Below are positions 11,408-22,794 of a DNA stretch of 64,000 nt, in pieces. The DNA comes from Acanthosepion pharaonis (taxonomy: Eukaryota; Mollusca; Cephalopoda; Sepiida; Sepiidae): positions 1,988,001-2,052,000 of the forward strand of contig CAHIKZ030003337.1 in assembly GCA_903632075.3 (NCBI GenBank), in the 5' to 3' direction. Each line of letters starts with the position of its first letter. The first letter of the stretch is position 1. The notes beneath the pieces were generated by a model. It was not told the origin of the DNA, searched no databases, and saw only the letters and a list, made by a program, of their open reading frames with translations. The translations under genes and the position numbers were made by a program.

Positions 11408-11544
11408 TGAGTCTTTCATGATATTTTGAATGTTAACCCTACGCAGATGACATGGGTTAATATTTCGTATATATATATATATTGAGTTTTTACATAATAT
11501 TTTGAATGTTAACCCTACGAAGATGACATGGGTTAATATTTCGT
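11408..11544. repeat. Tandem duplication of a 76-bp unit containing a (TA)n run
   Basis: ATATTTTGAATGTTAACCCT... appears at 11421-11468 and 11497-11544 with one mismatch, the copies separated by a TA run and a diverged GAGTCTTTCATG/GAGTTTTTACAT spacer. Each unit holds an inverted pair TTAACCC/GGGTTAA. Confidence 0.8.
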
Positions 11545-12055
11545 CGGAAAAGTATCAAAAGAGCCATGAAGATTATTACTATTTAGTCGAACCCATGTTT
11601 ACGGACATAATAACTATAACGTTTGGACAGTTATTTGATGTTATCCAACATATTAAAGTGTGTTAAAAGTATTTCCTTTACTGTTAATCATGTAAAATAC
11701 TTCGAAAGCTCTTGTATATATCTTAAATGTATGAAATATTCTGCATATAGTATCTTTCCAGCGCCTACTGCCTGATAAATCTATCGGTGATGGCGGCCGA
11801 TTTCTCCTTCATCTTACATTTTTAAGTAATAACATTCTCAAATGATCTTTCTTTCAAGGGCCATGTTACTGTCATTAAAATGATTCGAGCATTTTAAAAT
11901 AATATGGTCACATAGTGTTTCATTTCCTTTCACTTCTCGGATTTTGTGAACTTTCAGCAAATTTGAGACTCAATATTAAATAACGCCAAAGACTGACTGA
12001 ATCTGACTAATTTTACAAACATTGTAACATCTTTTAAAAGGGTACAGCAAGACAT
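11545..12055. other. No recognised feature
   Basis: AT-rich sequence between the tandem duplication and the trinucleotide tract; nothing supported. Confidence 0.4.
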
Positions 12056-12072
12056 AATAATAATAATAATAA

Positions 12073-12103
<31 letters not shown>

Positions 12104-12110
12104 AAGAAAA
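12056..12110. repeat. (ATA)n(AGA)n compound microsatellite
   Basis: (ATA)n followed by (AGA)n, about 18 trinucleotides in total, at the 5' edge of a LINE-A copy. Confidence 0.93.
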
Positions 12111-12239
12111 AAAGATTATGAGATCTCAAAAATTCTAAATGTTTCAACACGCAAATGCAGAAAGATCAAGCAGTGATATAAAATTAAATTACTAAATAAA
12201 ATTCCACCAATCAAAGAAAATACTTAAACAGAAACTGCA

Positions 12240-13790
12240 TGTAAAGGCACATAGAACAAGACGATATGGAAAGCATTGTTGGTTTTATCAACAAAATAAG
12301 ATATTCCAAACAGACCTTTAAAAATTTTAAAAGGAAATTGAAAAAGCAGTTATAGACATCAAAAAGTCTTCATCTATATGAAATATGCAAAAAATGTCGA
12401 AATAATATTTAGAGCAGCCTAAAGGAATATAACCCCAAAGCAGAATGGATCCAATGAGGAGAAAGAATAATGGATAAAGCTCTACATGAATGGGAAAATA
12501 TAACCAAGAATAATGTTATGCAAGCTCTAACGAAATACTAAATAAGGACATTCCCATGAAATGACAAGGTACACAATTTGTGGCTCTATCATTTGACATC
12601 TATTCATAAAATTTTTCCACAAACTTTATCAATGATAATTAATAACCAACAGAACTCCCTGAATGAATCGCTGAGGTATTACATATCGCCTCCATAAATG
12701 AGTAAAACAGATAATTCGAATAAATATAGACCAATAACATGTCTGCCCACCACATAAATTAATCAAGTCTGTCCTGACGAACTGTACGTAATCTTTTCTC
12801 GATGAAAACAACATTCACTTCCTTGAAGACAGAATTGATATCGGAGTGGTTCGAATGGTTGCAAGGATCAATTACTAATAAACAAAATGATCCTGGTAAG
12901 TTGCAGGAAAAGGTAGAAATCTCAGCAATGCATGAATAGATTACCGTAAAGCATTTGATAGTGTGCTACACTCATGGATCCTTAAGGCTTTGGAAAAGTA
13001 CAAAGTCTTCTTTCAGGAATACTAGTTCAAAATGGAATTTCAAGCGGATTAACAAATGCAAGGAAAACAATATACCTACTTCAGCAATAAAACCTTAAAA
13101 TAAAAGCAAAAGCAAATGCAATGAACCAGATGCAGAAACGATGGTAAGATATATCTCTTCATGGTCATTATTCTACCCGTGCTAAACAAGCTGATGTAGA
13201 AAGACCTTCTATCCATCAATGACCACGTAGCGCAGGGCTAAAAGCTGAAACCGAAGGTTTTATGCTTGTTGCACAGGTCTAATGCTTGCTGACTAGAAAT
13301 TACTAAGCACACATACTGAAAAATTGTGTTAGCCCAAAATGCAGATCTTGTGATAAATATCTAGAAACTATTGACCATCTTGTATCAGTCGTACAGTGTT
13401 AGCACCAACAGAACGCAAAACAGATACAGAGTGAGTCAATAGCTGCACTGGAAAATATGCAACGTTTACGGGAAGGAAACCTGAAAAAAAACTGCTATGA
13501 AGATCACTAAGACCCGGTTAAAGAGATAGGACCTGTAACAATTGTCTGGGACATTACAATACACTCAGACAGAAGAATAAATGCAAATCTCCCAGACATC
13601 GTGATTAAAGATCACAAAAAACAGAATGTGTTTTCTTATTGACATGGCAGTTACTGCAGATTGTAATTAAGTTTTGAAGATCTTCAACAAAATATCAAAA
13701 TACAAGAATCTTAAAGTGGAAATCTAAAAAATGTGGAGGATGAGGACATCAACAATTCCAGTTGTAGTTTGAGCCCTCGGATTGATTTAA
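12240..13790 (+). pseudogene. LINE-A reverse transcriptase, decayed
   Basis: Order of recognisable blocks on the plus strand: a pre-RT region with KALHEWENITKNNVMQALTK and LWLYHLTSIHKIF (about 12470-12615); NKYRPITCLPT (about 12718); GCKDQLLINKMIL-like sequence (about 12860); catalytic block A as IDYRKAFDSV followed by LHSWILKALEKYKV (about 12936-13005), where a Trp codon has become TGA; a zinc-knuckle-like KCRSCDKYLETIDHL (about 13340); and the start of the endonuclease region (about 13540-13780). Many stops and frameshifts, so no protein is made. Intact relatives nick a chromosomal target and copy RNA from the nick. Clade placement beyond R2/R4-like is not certain. Confidence 0.85.
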
Positions 13791-13810
13791 AATTTCCGAT
13801 AGACTCATTG

Positions 13811-14060
13811 TGTTGTAATAAAATGTCCCACACTCCTTATCGCCTATGTGGGCTGACTATATCAATAGCTATATATAGTGCGCACAGGATATACCTGGGG
13901 GTTTCCTTGGTGTATTGCTAGCCTGCCACCCGATTCTCCGTCTTTCATTAGTGTATTCTCTTTTACAATAAACCTTTCATTCTTTCATTTACACACGTGT
14001 TGCTGTTCCTTTACTCGAGTACTAACTCTGTCTGTTTGTAACCTCTTTAAGGATACAGCA
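13811..14060 (+). mobile_element. Solo LTR inserted in LINE-A
   Basis: The 250-bp segment begins TGTTGTAATAAAA and ends GGATACAGCA, so it has TG...CA ends and short inverted termini (TGTTGTA/TACAGCA). It is flanked on both sides by CATTG (13806-13810, 14061-14065), a 5-bp target duplication. Removing it rejoins LINE-A sequence that aligns with copy 2. A TATATATAG stretch near 13870 and AATAAA near 13967 fit LTR promoter and polyadenylation signals. Orientation is inferred from these. Superfamily (Gypsy or BEL) cannot be decided. Confidence 0.9.
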
Positions 14061-14276
14061 CATTGAAAGACTCCTAGTAGCCCAAGCCAAAACATTGTAC
14101 TCACATATACAGCCCACACTTTGCGAAGGGCTTTATCTATGTAAAATGTGTGTGATCTTAGGTTTTGTTTCCTCAAAAAATGGTCAGTGGAAAATTTCAT
14201 TATTCTGTTTGTGACCTTAGGTCTCTGGCTGAGACCCGGAAATAAATGAATATACACCAGAAATCAAAGGAAAATA

Positions 14277-14312
<36 letters not shown>

Positions 14313-14313
<1 letters not shown>

Positions 14314-14870
14314 GGAAACTGAAAGAAACTGGTATGAACACCACCCAGACCCGGTTACGGAGATAGGACCTGTTACAATGCTATGGGACTACACAATACA
14401 CACTGACAGAACAATCAAGGCCAACCGGCCAGATATTGTTATTAAAGACCACAAACAAAAACGGTGCCTCCTTATTGATATGGCAGTCCCTGCTGACTGC
14501 AATGTATCTTTGAAGATATTCAAAAAGCTGTCAAAATACAAGGACATTGAAATAGAAATCTCGAAAATGTGGCATATAGGAACATCAACAATCCCTGTTG
14601 TAGTTGGAGCCCTAGGACTGGTTGGAAAAGATTGCAGTAGACTAATTGAAGGGATTCCTGGAAGTCCATGCCTCAAGGAGATACAAAAAATTGTTCTGAC
14701 AAGTACAGCCCACACCTTACGAAGGGTTTTATCTATATAATTTTTTTTTTTTGTCAGTGGAAAGTGTCATGACGCCATTTCTAACCTTAGGTCCATGGGC
14801 GGGACCCGGAAAGAAACGTGTAAACGCCAGAAATCAAAGAAAATAATAATAATAATAATAATAATAATAA
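14313..14870 (+). mobile_element. LINE-A copy 2: 3' end with open reading frame, UTR and AAT tail
   Basis: Begins right after the TAA tail of copy 1, is 5'-truncated, and ends in (AAT)n at 14840-14870. The UTR includes a GGTCCATGGGCGGGACCCGG-type segment (about 14788) matching the copy 1 UTR. The head-to-tail arrangement suggests insertion into the tail of an older copy. Confidence 0.88.
14315..14740 (+). pseudogene. LINE-A C-terminal restriction-like endonuclease fragment (frame intact)
   Basis: The frame is open from the truncation point to a TAA at 14738; the first Met is at 14378. It reads WYEHHPDPVTEIGPV, then TDRTIKANRPDIVIK, LLIDMAVPADCNVS, KLSKYKDIEIEISKMW and TIPVVVGALGLVGKD. The PD-X14-D pair (RPD ... 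LLID) followed by Lys residues matches the catalytic core of restriction-like endonucleases in R2/R4-type LINEs, which nick the target DNA. With no RT or start upstream this is a relic, though little damaged and so fairly young. Assignment rests on motif spacing and my recall of the family. Confidence 0.8.
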
Positions 14871-14934
14871 TCGAAGAGGCATGTGTTATAGGTTTTATCT
14901 CTATGCCGGATCTATTAGCTTTCTTTTTTAATCA

Positions 14935-15445
14935 TTTCATCCCAATCAAGGCGACAGGGGTTACTGAAATTGAAAGAGAATTGCGAATTGTTTAGTGAAG
15001 AGAAGGAACAATAAAATATCAGGATTCAGAAAGGCAATAAATGCTGATTGACGTTGCAATTAAATTTTTAAAGATTTAACTAGTAGGGAATCAAGAAACC
15101 GGAAGGGTTTTTTTTTTGTCCCTGGCTATAAGTGCATGAAAAGGAACTACAAGAAGAGAACTTACGGTTACATCATCAGTAAAAGGATCAGATTTAGTTG
15201 CCAATCTAGTAGCACGCTTAACTACATGTGGTCGAGCTATCACGGATGGAGAGATCATTAGCATAGCTGCCATAAAAATATTTATAGAAAAGACAGAGGT
15301 AAGCCATGTCGCTGTGATGGAAAAGTGGAGATACCAGGCCAAACCCGATAACATTACAGACGCTTCTTTGGATTTTGTCTAAAATTTCTAAATATATGTA
15401 TATAGTTGAATCATCTGATCAGATCAGGTAGTAATATTCAATGAA
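14935..15445 (-). pseudogene. LINE-B 3' fragment, antisense
   Basis: On the minus strand it reads LEILDKIQRSVCNVIG-like, then MAYLCLFYKYFYGSYANDLS, then decayed sequence ending in a LINE-B tail with CAGTAACCCCTGTCGCCTTG (about 14950). Frameshifts and stops throughout. Confidence 0.78.
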
Positions 15446-16180
15446 CGGACGATTTTATGTCTGATAGTATGAATAATAAAAATCTCAACCTCTATGCCTT
15501 CCATAACTGATTCAAAGTGATGTTCATACTATTCATCGATATGTTGTGCACTGTAATATGGACATACGTTAAACTGAATGTACAATCTTATCAGGTCGAT
15601 TTTTTGTATTCCTCCTTTATCAAGATTGAACAACCTGTGTAAACAGTCAATAGTTTCAATATATTGTTCACAAAATATACATATTCAGTCTGCATACATT
15701 ATTTATTATGTTTATATGGAAATTACAGGCGTTAAGGATTTTGTTCCGTTCAACCATTACAAATACATGCATTTCATATTTTATCCCTGAACGTTTCAGT
15801 TATTGACAGCTTTGGAGTTTATCTACATCTATATTCTAAGTGAATATGGGAATGTATTTTTGCAAATGTTCTTTTTTTAAACGGTCTTACCCTTATCTCT
15901 TAGGATCATTTTTATTATTGTATCTGCACTTGGTGATTGAGAATTTTTATCTTTTCCCCTTTTGACAGGGTTTTTGAGTTCATTTCAAAAATAACGTTTT
16001 CTTTATAAATGGTGTAAAATAGTTTGTACTGTTTTTATGTCTTAAAAGAATTGTCGTGTCAAGTCAGACGTGATCACTAAATATTTTTTTGAAAAACAAC
16101 ATTTGTGTTGTTGCCCAGATTGGATAAAACCCTTAAATCCATTGCTTCAAGGAATATAAAAAACGATCAGTTTCCCTTTT
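15446..16180. other. No recognised feature
   Basis: AT-rich interval between two antisense LINE-B tails; nothing supported. Confidence 0.4.
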
Positions 16181-16668
16181 TGGTTGGTGCAGCTTATAGA
16201 AAATCTTTTCACCCCAAGAGCGCCGGAAATGCCACTAGTACACAGGGGTCACTGGGAGTGAAAGTAAAAGTGAAGAGAAAAAATAGGAAGGATTGAAGGA
16301 ATGAAAGAAGATAAATGGGATTCAAGAAGACAGAAGATGGCGATTGATATTGTATTTAAATCAAGGAAGATTGTAGTTATCAGGGAAGCAAGTAAACGGG
16401 AAGTAGTTGCACATATAAGAAGTGTGAGTAAAGACATTGTTGGCGTCTGCATGTAAATATTTCAACAATAAACAGGTGGGACCTAGATGTCAATCTAGTA
16501 GCACGTTCAAACTTATGTAGTCGGAGCACCAAGCAAAAAAGCTCGTCAGAGCAGTTGCCATGAAAATATTTGTAGAAAAGACAGAAGGAAGCCATGTCAC
16601 GTCGGTAAGAAATTGACTGAAGTCGAGATGCCTCGTAAAGATGGATTACATTACAGATCCTTCTTTGG

Positions 16669-16690
<22 letters not shown>
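16181..16690 (-). pseudogene. LINE-B 3' fragment, antisense, with tail
   Basis: Minus-strand reading gives ASRLQSISYRRDMASFCLFY and KYFHGNCSDELFCLVLRLHK, then RATRLTSRSHLF in the same frame, and finally the C-terminal end in another frame. The tail holds a CAGTGACCCCTGTGTACTAG segment (about 16240) equivalent to the tails near 9805 and 14955. Non-functional. Confidence 0.83.
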
Positions 16691-16699
<9 letters not shown>

Positions 16700-16740
16700 G
16701 CTGCTGTTGTTGTTATTGTTGTTTTTGTTGATGGTGTTGT
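16669..16740. repeat. (ATT)n with (GTT)n-like extension
   Basis: ATT tract at 16671-16700 grading into imperfect TGTTGT repeats; it abuts the truncated end of the LINE-B copy. Confidence 0.85.
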
Positions 16741-18203
16741 TGTTCAGTGAGAGAGCAGGTGCAAATAAATGCTTTGGTACTGATGTAATGAATATGCATA
16801 CACCTGGGTTCCCCCTCACAGTAATATAGTTGGCTGGTGTCAGCCATAAATACAGACTGATACGGAGGTACAGGCAGGACGCCTATTGATGACACCTATT
16901 GGCCTACGCCTATAGTCTTTGCCTATTGCCTACCAATACGACTAGGACCAGTCCATTACGATTACCTGCTAGATTGTCCTACTCGGTTACAATAGTCCAA
17001 AACTACTTTACTACTTCGAACAAATATATCCCTTTTCGGGACATATCAGGTACAAATATATGAAGTCCAATATACCCATTATGACACATAGACTGATAAG
17101 ATTATACCAGGCACATGCACCGCAGCCAAACGTGCGCGATATGAGGAGAGATTTTGTTAAAAGCAGCGTATAATATTGCACGTAGTGTCCAAATGCTTTC
17201 AGCTTGAGTTCGCTCAAACTATATTTGATTGAGTGTGTTATAGCTATGACTCCCAAATGACCTTGGCTGATTCATTCTTAGAAAAATCAATCCTCACGAC
17301 ACTGCTAAGATAATCCCCAAGAACTATTCCTTCTACTACTACTATAATTGTGGACTCATACAGACTTTTAAAATGTGTACATGAAACACGTATAAAAAAT
17401 GAAAATACATTTTATATATTCTAATAAAATATAACATTTCTAAAATATTTCACATAAAAATATGTTTTATTTTCATTAATAGTTGTTTTAGAAATAACTG
17501 GACCTTGCCCTGAGATATTATTAAATATTCTTCCGGGTCAGTCTTTTTGTAGTCATGCTTACCATCAAATTAATATAAGGCACATATAACGTGAGAACTA
17601 ATGGCCATTAGTACAAGAATCTCCGAGTAAGCTGAGCATGAAATATGTTTTGTTTGAGCTGAGTGTACTGCTCTTTTATTGGTAATTATCGTGTCCACTG
17701 TCTTTGCCGTCTTAAAAGTGGATCAGAGAAAATACTTAGCAAGTTACTTACGCTGACAGAATCCGTCTCGTGACTGGAATAAGAATCTTGAAAGCTGCCA
17801 AGTAGTATCCGATTGTTATTCTTGATTCGTTCAGCACAAATTCCGTCAGCGCCTTAACATTTCGCCTTTCTCTGTCTTCAGTAAATATGCTGTTCATGCC
17901 AAGTATCTTATCTTATTCAACACTGCCCGTTCTATGCGCATAGGAAATGTTTGGCAAAAGTTTCTGACAGCAGTTTTTTTTTGTTTTAAACATTGACAGA
18001 ATCATTTTCACCATTCATAGATTTACGTTGAGTAATATTTGATAAAACCGAAAAAGCAAAACACGACACAAACATTTAATGTAAAATGTCAGAATTTCAC
18101 ACACTGGAGTTAACTAAGACTTTTTCATATAAAATATTTAACGAATATCTAGACATACATTTGTCATCAATCAACAAAGAAGCAAAGCCACAATCTAATA
18201 CAA
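16741..18203. other. No recognised feature
   Basis: AT-rich interval up to the Helitron. Near 16880-16960 there are loose GCCTATTG/GCCTA repeats. No coding family recognised. Confidence 0.4.
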
Positions 18204-18967
18204 TCTCTATCAAAAAAAGGCAGGATGTGTGTATGTGTGTGTAACAAATGCACGGCAGCAATTTTCGACGGGCTTGCACCAAAATTTACATAGACATGCT
18301 TCAAGTTAGCGGGAAGATTAAGACCCACTTTGCATTTCCCAACTCCCATCAATAGTGGAAATAATCGATTTTTTTCATGCTTCTCCGGCAGTTTTCATGT
18401 AGTTTGCGGCCATTTTGTACTAGCCAGAGTGAGAGCCTATAGCTGGCTGCCACGAATAGGCAGGAAGATTCTATTGGCCAGCGTGAGAGCCAACAGCTGA
18501 CTGGCACGAATGTTAACTAGCATGCTAGCATGCAAAAAAATCTATAGCTGCATTCGTCACAAGTGGGAAAAATTTAAATCGTCATGGCACTTTACTCCAA
18601 TTGGCTCATTCGCTTGCTTAAACTCAACGTTGATTCTGATTCCGTAGAACTAGGTTGGGTGTGAAAAAGTATTTGTTGTTAACATTCTTTTTTTCATTCG
18701 GTTTTTCCAGTTACGAGTCCTTTTTTAAAGCTGATCGTTTTGTGTTCATTTTGTTTAGATCTTTTTTCGTAACAGATTTAATGTTTAGTATAGAGCTTAA
18801 AAAATTCGCAGTGGGAGAAGTAAGGCATGTAGCAATATCAGCACGGCAAAGGACATTCCTTTAAAGGCAAGGAAGGGCAAAAATATTTTAAGTCAAGTGA
18901 TAGCGATTGCTGTATGGGTCGTACGATTTTTGAATCAAGCACGGGCAACGCCGGGCCATGCTACTAG
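18204..18967 (+). mobile_element. Non-autonomous Helitron, copy 1
   Basis: Starts TCTCTATC after an A (18203) and ends CTACTAG before a T (18968), the Helitron A|TC...CTRR|T signature without target duplication. A GC-rich stretch CACGGGCAACGCCGGGCC lies just before the 3' end, where a hairpin is expected. The 764 bp align with the reverse complement of 38362-39188 over nearly the whole length, including a central palindrome ACTAGCATGCTAG. No Rep/helicase coding. The two copies independently define the same ends, which is the main support. Confidence 0.85.
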
Positions 18968-20521
18968 TGGAGTATAAATCCGTCTGTACATTACGGAGCC
19001 TTATGATAGCATAATGATAAAATGGATAATCTGCTTGATAATGACTCCTAAGTAATAAGTTCGAGTTTCATTAAATACGCAAAACGTTTTCCAAAATTAG
19101 CTTAGCATAATAAATAACAAAAAACAACCAAAATTAATAGAGATCAGGTTATTCTATGAATTTGTTTTTATCGCACTTGCTTGGGAACAGATAAAAAAAA
19201 CGTCATAAAGACTCAATCTTCATTTTCTTATAGATGTCGTGTCCCTTCAGAATGTAGTATATCATGGCTCTCCACAACTTCCTATCCTTTGTAGCTCTTA
19301 TTAAAGTTTGGCTTTCGACTATCATTCCCACTCTCCTTTCTACTATTCATTTATACAAACTTGATAGGTATTTAATTCACGATTTGTTTCTGTCCCTCTT
19401 TGCTCCAATATCACATATTGGTATCAAATTCTACAAGCCTACTTTGTTCTCATTATATGTCCCAAAAATTTCAATTATGTCTTTCTTATACTAAGTATAA
19501 GAGTTCTTTTTTCTTTCCATTTTCCATTAAAAAACTCCTCGTTATTCACATACCATGGACGTTCAGTCCAAGATATTTTCAGCATCCGTCTAAACAACTA
19601 CATCTGAGCACTCTGTCATCATCGTTCCAAATTGCACCAGGTTCGATATCTGGTAGCAGTAGTATGAACGTACTAGTAATATGTACATTCCAGACAGATA
19701 TCAGCTGCAGGTCAAAAACAAAAAGTACCCATTGGAATATCAAGAACTTGACTGCCGGCAAGTAACAAATATAGTAATAACCTAAATAAAGAGAATATTA
19801 CATCAGATCACTTCCGGATTCATTAATGTCGCCACCCAGTCTATTAGTCGACGTCCTGTAAAGTGTGCACAACATCCCATGAGGATTCTTAGTCGTCGAC
19901 CAATAAGGATAAAATTATTAACACTACGATATTGGTTACTGTACCTCACTCAGGCCAGATAATGTCGTCATTAGACCGATTGTCAGATAAGTGACGCTTC
20001 CAGGCAAACGGTAGAATACATGTTTGGATTGGACCATATGAGTCTATGGATCAATCCTTTTAGCAATGATCTGTTGAACCAACTGGTGGTGGATTTATAA
20101 TGGTGTAGAATATATTCTGTTTGTGTTAGCAACGACCACAAGTGAAATTGAAGAATATCTTGACAGACATAATTTAATTCAGGTTTTTTGTTCCCTTTTA
20201 TACTCCCCACGGTTTCCTGTTGGTAACACTTAATGACAGCAACATAAAATATCTCCATCATAATCTGGTAATACGAAATGGGTTCAAGGAAAAATAAGTC
20301 GACTTCTAGCAACTCTATTAATAGTATGCTCATCCGAAATAAACATCATTCTGCATGTATGGGACAATCTGGTAGATAGCATTAAATTCCCAGCATCTAC
20401 ATCCAGCAAACACATTTTAGTTTTAAACATCTTTAGGAAGTGCTTAGATATACACACACAACTTCACCTCGCAGAATCATACTACGTCAATTAGCAGTCG
20501 TTCTTCATACAAGGTGAAAAC
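18968..20521. other. No recognised element; possible tRNA-like motif
   Basis: Near 18995-19070 a box-A-like and a box-B-like string (AAGTTCGAGTTTC) are spaced as in a tRNA-derived SINE head, but no body follows that I can match. The remainder is unclassified. Confidence 0.35.
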
Positions 20522-20640
20522 AAGCACTATTCGGTAAATGCCCGTAAATATTTGCTATTTATGTTATATAAGTGTTAAAACATAAGCACTTTTAGGCAAA
20601 TCTCTGTAAATATTTGCTATTTATGTTATATAGGTGTTAA
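20522..20640. repeat. Tandem duplication, about 60-bp unit
   Basis: Two adjacent units share AAGCACT...GTAAATATTTGCTATTTATG and TTATATA(A/G)GTGTTAA with few differences. Confidence 0.85.
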
Positions 20641-20984
20641 TGGCTGTTAACTCAAAGAAACATACTTAAGCACAATGCAAAAATATGTTGCTTAAAGTTT
20701 TAATTAAATGTATTAATTTGTAATTTCAAATTGAAACAAATACATCATCAGATTCAGATCAATGACAATTTTTAAATTCGATGACTTTTGGTTAATTTAT
20801 TCACGCGGGTATTTTTATTTAAAAAACAAAAACAAGCAGATTCGTTATTTTGTGACACCATGCATCCAGGCAGAGAAAGAAAGGCAGAAAGGGAAAAGAA
20901 AGAAAAGAAGAAAGGAAGGGAAAAGTGAAGCGAGATCCGAATCATAGGTGATAAGCGAACACACACACGGCTAAGAGGCAATAA

Positions 20985-21490
20985 AAAAAGGGTTATTTTG
21001 ATAAGTGGCAAATGGCGAAAGAGTGTCATTACAATGACAATGAGATTTGAGTGGGTAGGGAAGGATAGGAAAACAAACTATTGGTACGGGAAGGCATATT
21101 ATTATCAACACAGACCACCGGCCAAGGGAAAAATTCAAGTGAAAATGTTATTTCGATAAGTGACGAAAAGAAACAGGCGACTAAAAAAGACTTTGGACAG
21201 ATATGAAAATTAAAGGCCACCTACGAGTAATCGTTGACCGATTTTCCTACTTGGCCTGCGCGAATGGAATTGTGTTATCAAGTTCGCCAAAGAAAGTCCA
21301 CTTGAAAACGTTAATTTTGATAATTAACAAAACACAGGTGTAGCTACAGAGCCTTAGTTAGATATGGAAAATTAAAATCCCACACAAGCAGTCTCGCTAA
21401 CTAAATTCTTTTCGACAAAACAACTTTTGCCTGCGATAATAAATTTATGTTATCAGGAATATGTGCCGAAGGAAAATGGGTGGGGACCCA
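20985..21490. repeat. Degenerate tandem repeat, period about 160-175 bp
   Basis: Three diverged units can be lined up by TTATTTTGATAAGTGGC (20994), TTATTTCGATAAGTGAC (21149) and TTAATTTTGATAATTAAC (21311), and by a second marker GATATG-AAAATTAAA (about 21199 and 21362). It sits just upstream of the LTR-like segment and could be part of it. Confidence 0.6.
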
Positions 21491-21780
21491 GGGTGTTTTT
21501 TTTTTTTCTTCCTTGGAGACGTCAGACTGACTGAAAACTTGGGGATAATACTTTTTTGAGGCCATGTTAAGAATACCAACCATCTGGATAAATTAGCGAT
21601 AAAATACCTGACGTAAGCCATGTGTAGAACAAGAATTACGACCCCATTGTTCATATTTTCCCGTTGGTGGCCAGATAAATGATACGGCGATTAAGGAAGA
21701 AAAGGAAAAGCAAAAGATATTTTTTTTTTTTAGTTAAGCAAGGTATTTTTTTCCGAAACAAAGCCGCGGATTGTTCACGT

Positions 21781-22230
21781 CCGACTAAAACATCATTGGT
21801 CAAGTGGTGATCACGTGACGCACGAAGGAGGAGGTAAGATACCCGACCAAGACCTCATTGGCCGAGAGTGATCACGTGACGCACGAAGAAGGCTGTCGAC
21901 GCTCCCATCCAGAGTGTAAGTATGAGAAGCTGCTACAAAGAAGTGGGGAGGGCAGTTCACGCCCCTCAGAAGTATGGTGAGAAAGTGGGAGTGAAAAAAA
22001 GTTACCAAAAATGGAAAAGAGTGGAAAATCCCTAACCAGAAATAAAAGAGGTGGATATGTATTTAGAGTTATCGAGGAACCCCACGGACGCCAACAGACC
22101 CATCCCGGTTTTGGTCGGCGTCAATAAAAGCCAGGCCCCAACAGGCAGAAATCAGTTCGGGCCCTGGCGGCAGAGATGAGTGTCCAGAAAGTTCGGGCCC
22201 TGGCGGCAGAGATGAGTGTCCAGAAAGTTG
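21781..22230 (+). mobile_element. LTR-like segment with internal tandem duplications
   Basis: GC-richer than its surroundings. A 62-bp unit with GATCACGTGACGCACGAAG and an inverted CCAAT box (ATTGG) is repeated at 21781 and 21843. AATAAA signals occur near 22042 and 22124. A perfect 36-bp tandem duplication (22155-22190, 22191-22226) contains GGGCCCTGGCGGCAGAGATG. Repeated enhancer-like units followed by polyadenylation signals resemble the U3-R part of an LTR. Exact ends are not visible, so this stays tentative. Confidence 0.4.
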
Positions 22231-22794
22231 GAGCTCCAGTTTCCAGAGTTGAAGCCGCCTCGAGATAGCTGACCAAGATTCACGCAAAATTTCGGACTCC
22301 TCTTCAACCAAGAACAATTAGGAGTGAGTGACTTAGGATCAGACCACCGAATAAGTTTTTTTTTCGACTTTCGTCCAAAGACACACCGAAACACAAATTT
22401 CTTAGAGAGCAAACAACTCGAAGCGTTAAAACTTGCCTAGCGAAAACGACGTATCACAATCCACAGAATGGGTCGGGAGATAGATGCAGTCCTATGTATC
22501 GAACAACTAGACATAAAGTTTGTTACCTTTTTCTTTGATACTTTGAACTTTTTGACTTTTCATTTTATTTTGTTTTATGCATATTTGTGTGTTATCACCC
22601 CCGTTGAACTCAATTTGCATTACGGCCCCAACCACTGTTTGATCTCGTCTGTCTAAGATCAATTCACAACGTGGGTAGGCAGACTGGAGATCAGTGCAGT
22701 TACCTTGGCAACCAGGCGTTGGAAGCGAGTTGGGAACGGCGAGGCTGATATCAAATCTAACCAGATTCCCACCCGAATCACCAAAAGGTTAGAA
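22231..22794. other. Interval between LTR-like segment and the CGTCAC array
   Basis: Mixed composition with short open frames of no known family. If the LTR reading is right this would be U5/leader sequence. Confidence 0.3.

Larger units (their letters stand above)
12111..14312 (+). mobile_element. LINE-A copy 1: 5'-truncated non-LTR retrotransposon, interrupted by a solo LTR
   Basis: Carries a decayed reverse transcriptase (12240-13780), the 3' coding end and a 3' UTR that ends in (TAA)n at 14279-14312. The 3' UTR segment CAGAAATCAAAGGAAAATAA before the TAA run matches copy 2. A 250-bp LTR with a 5-bp target duplication splits it at 13806. The family has a C-terminal endonuclease of the restriction-enzyme type, as in R2/R4-group LINEs. 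Confidence 0.85.
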
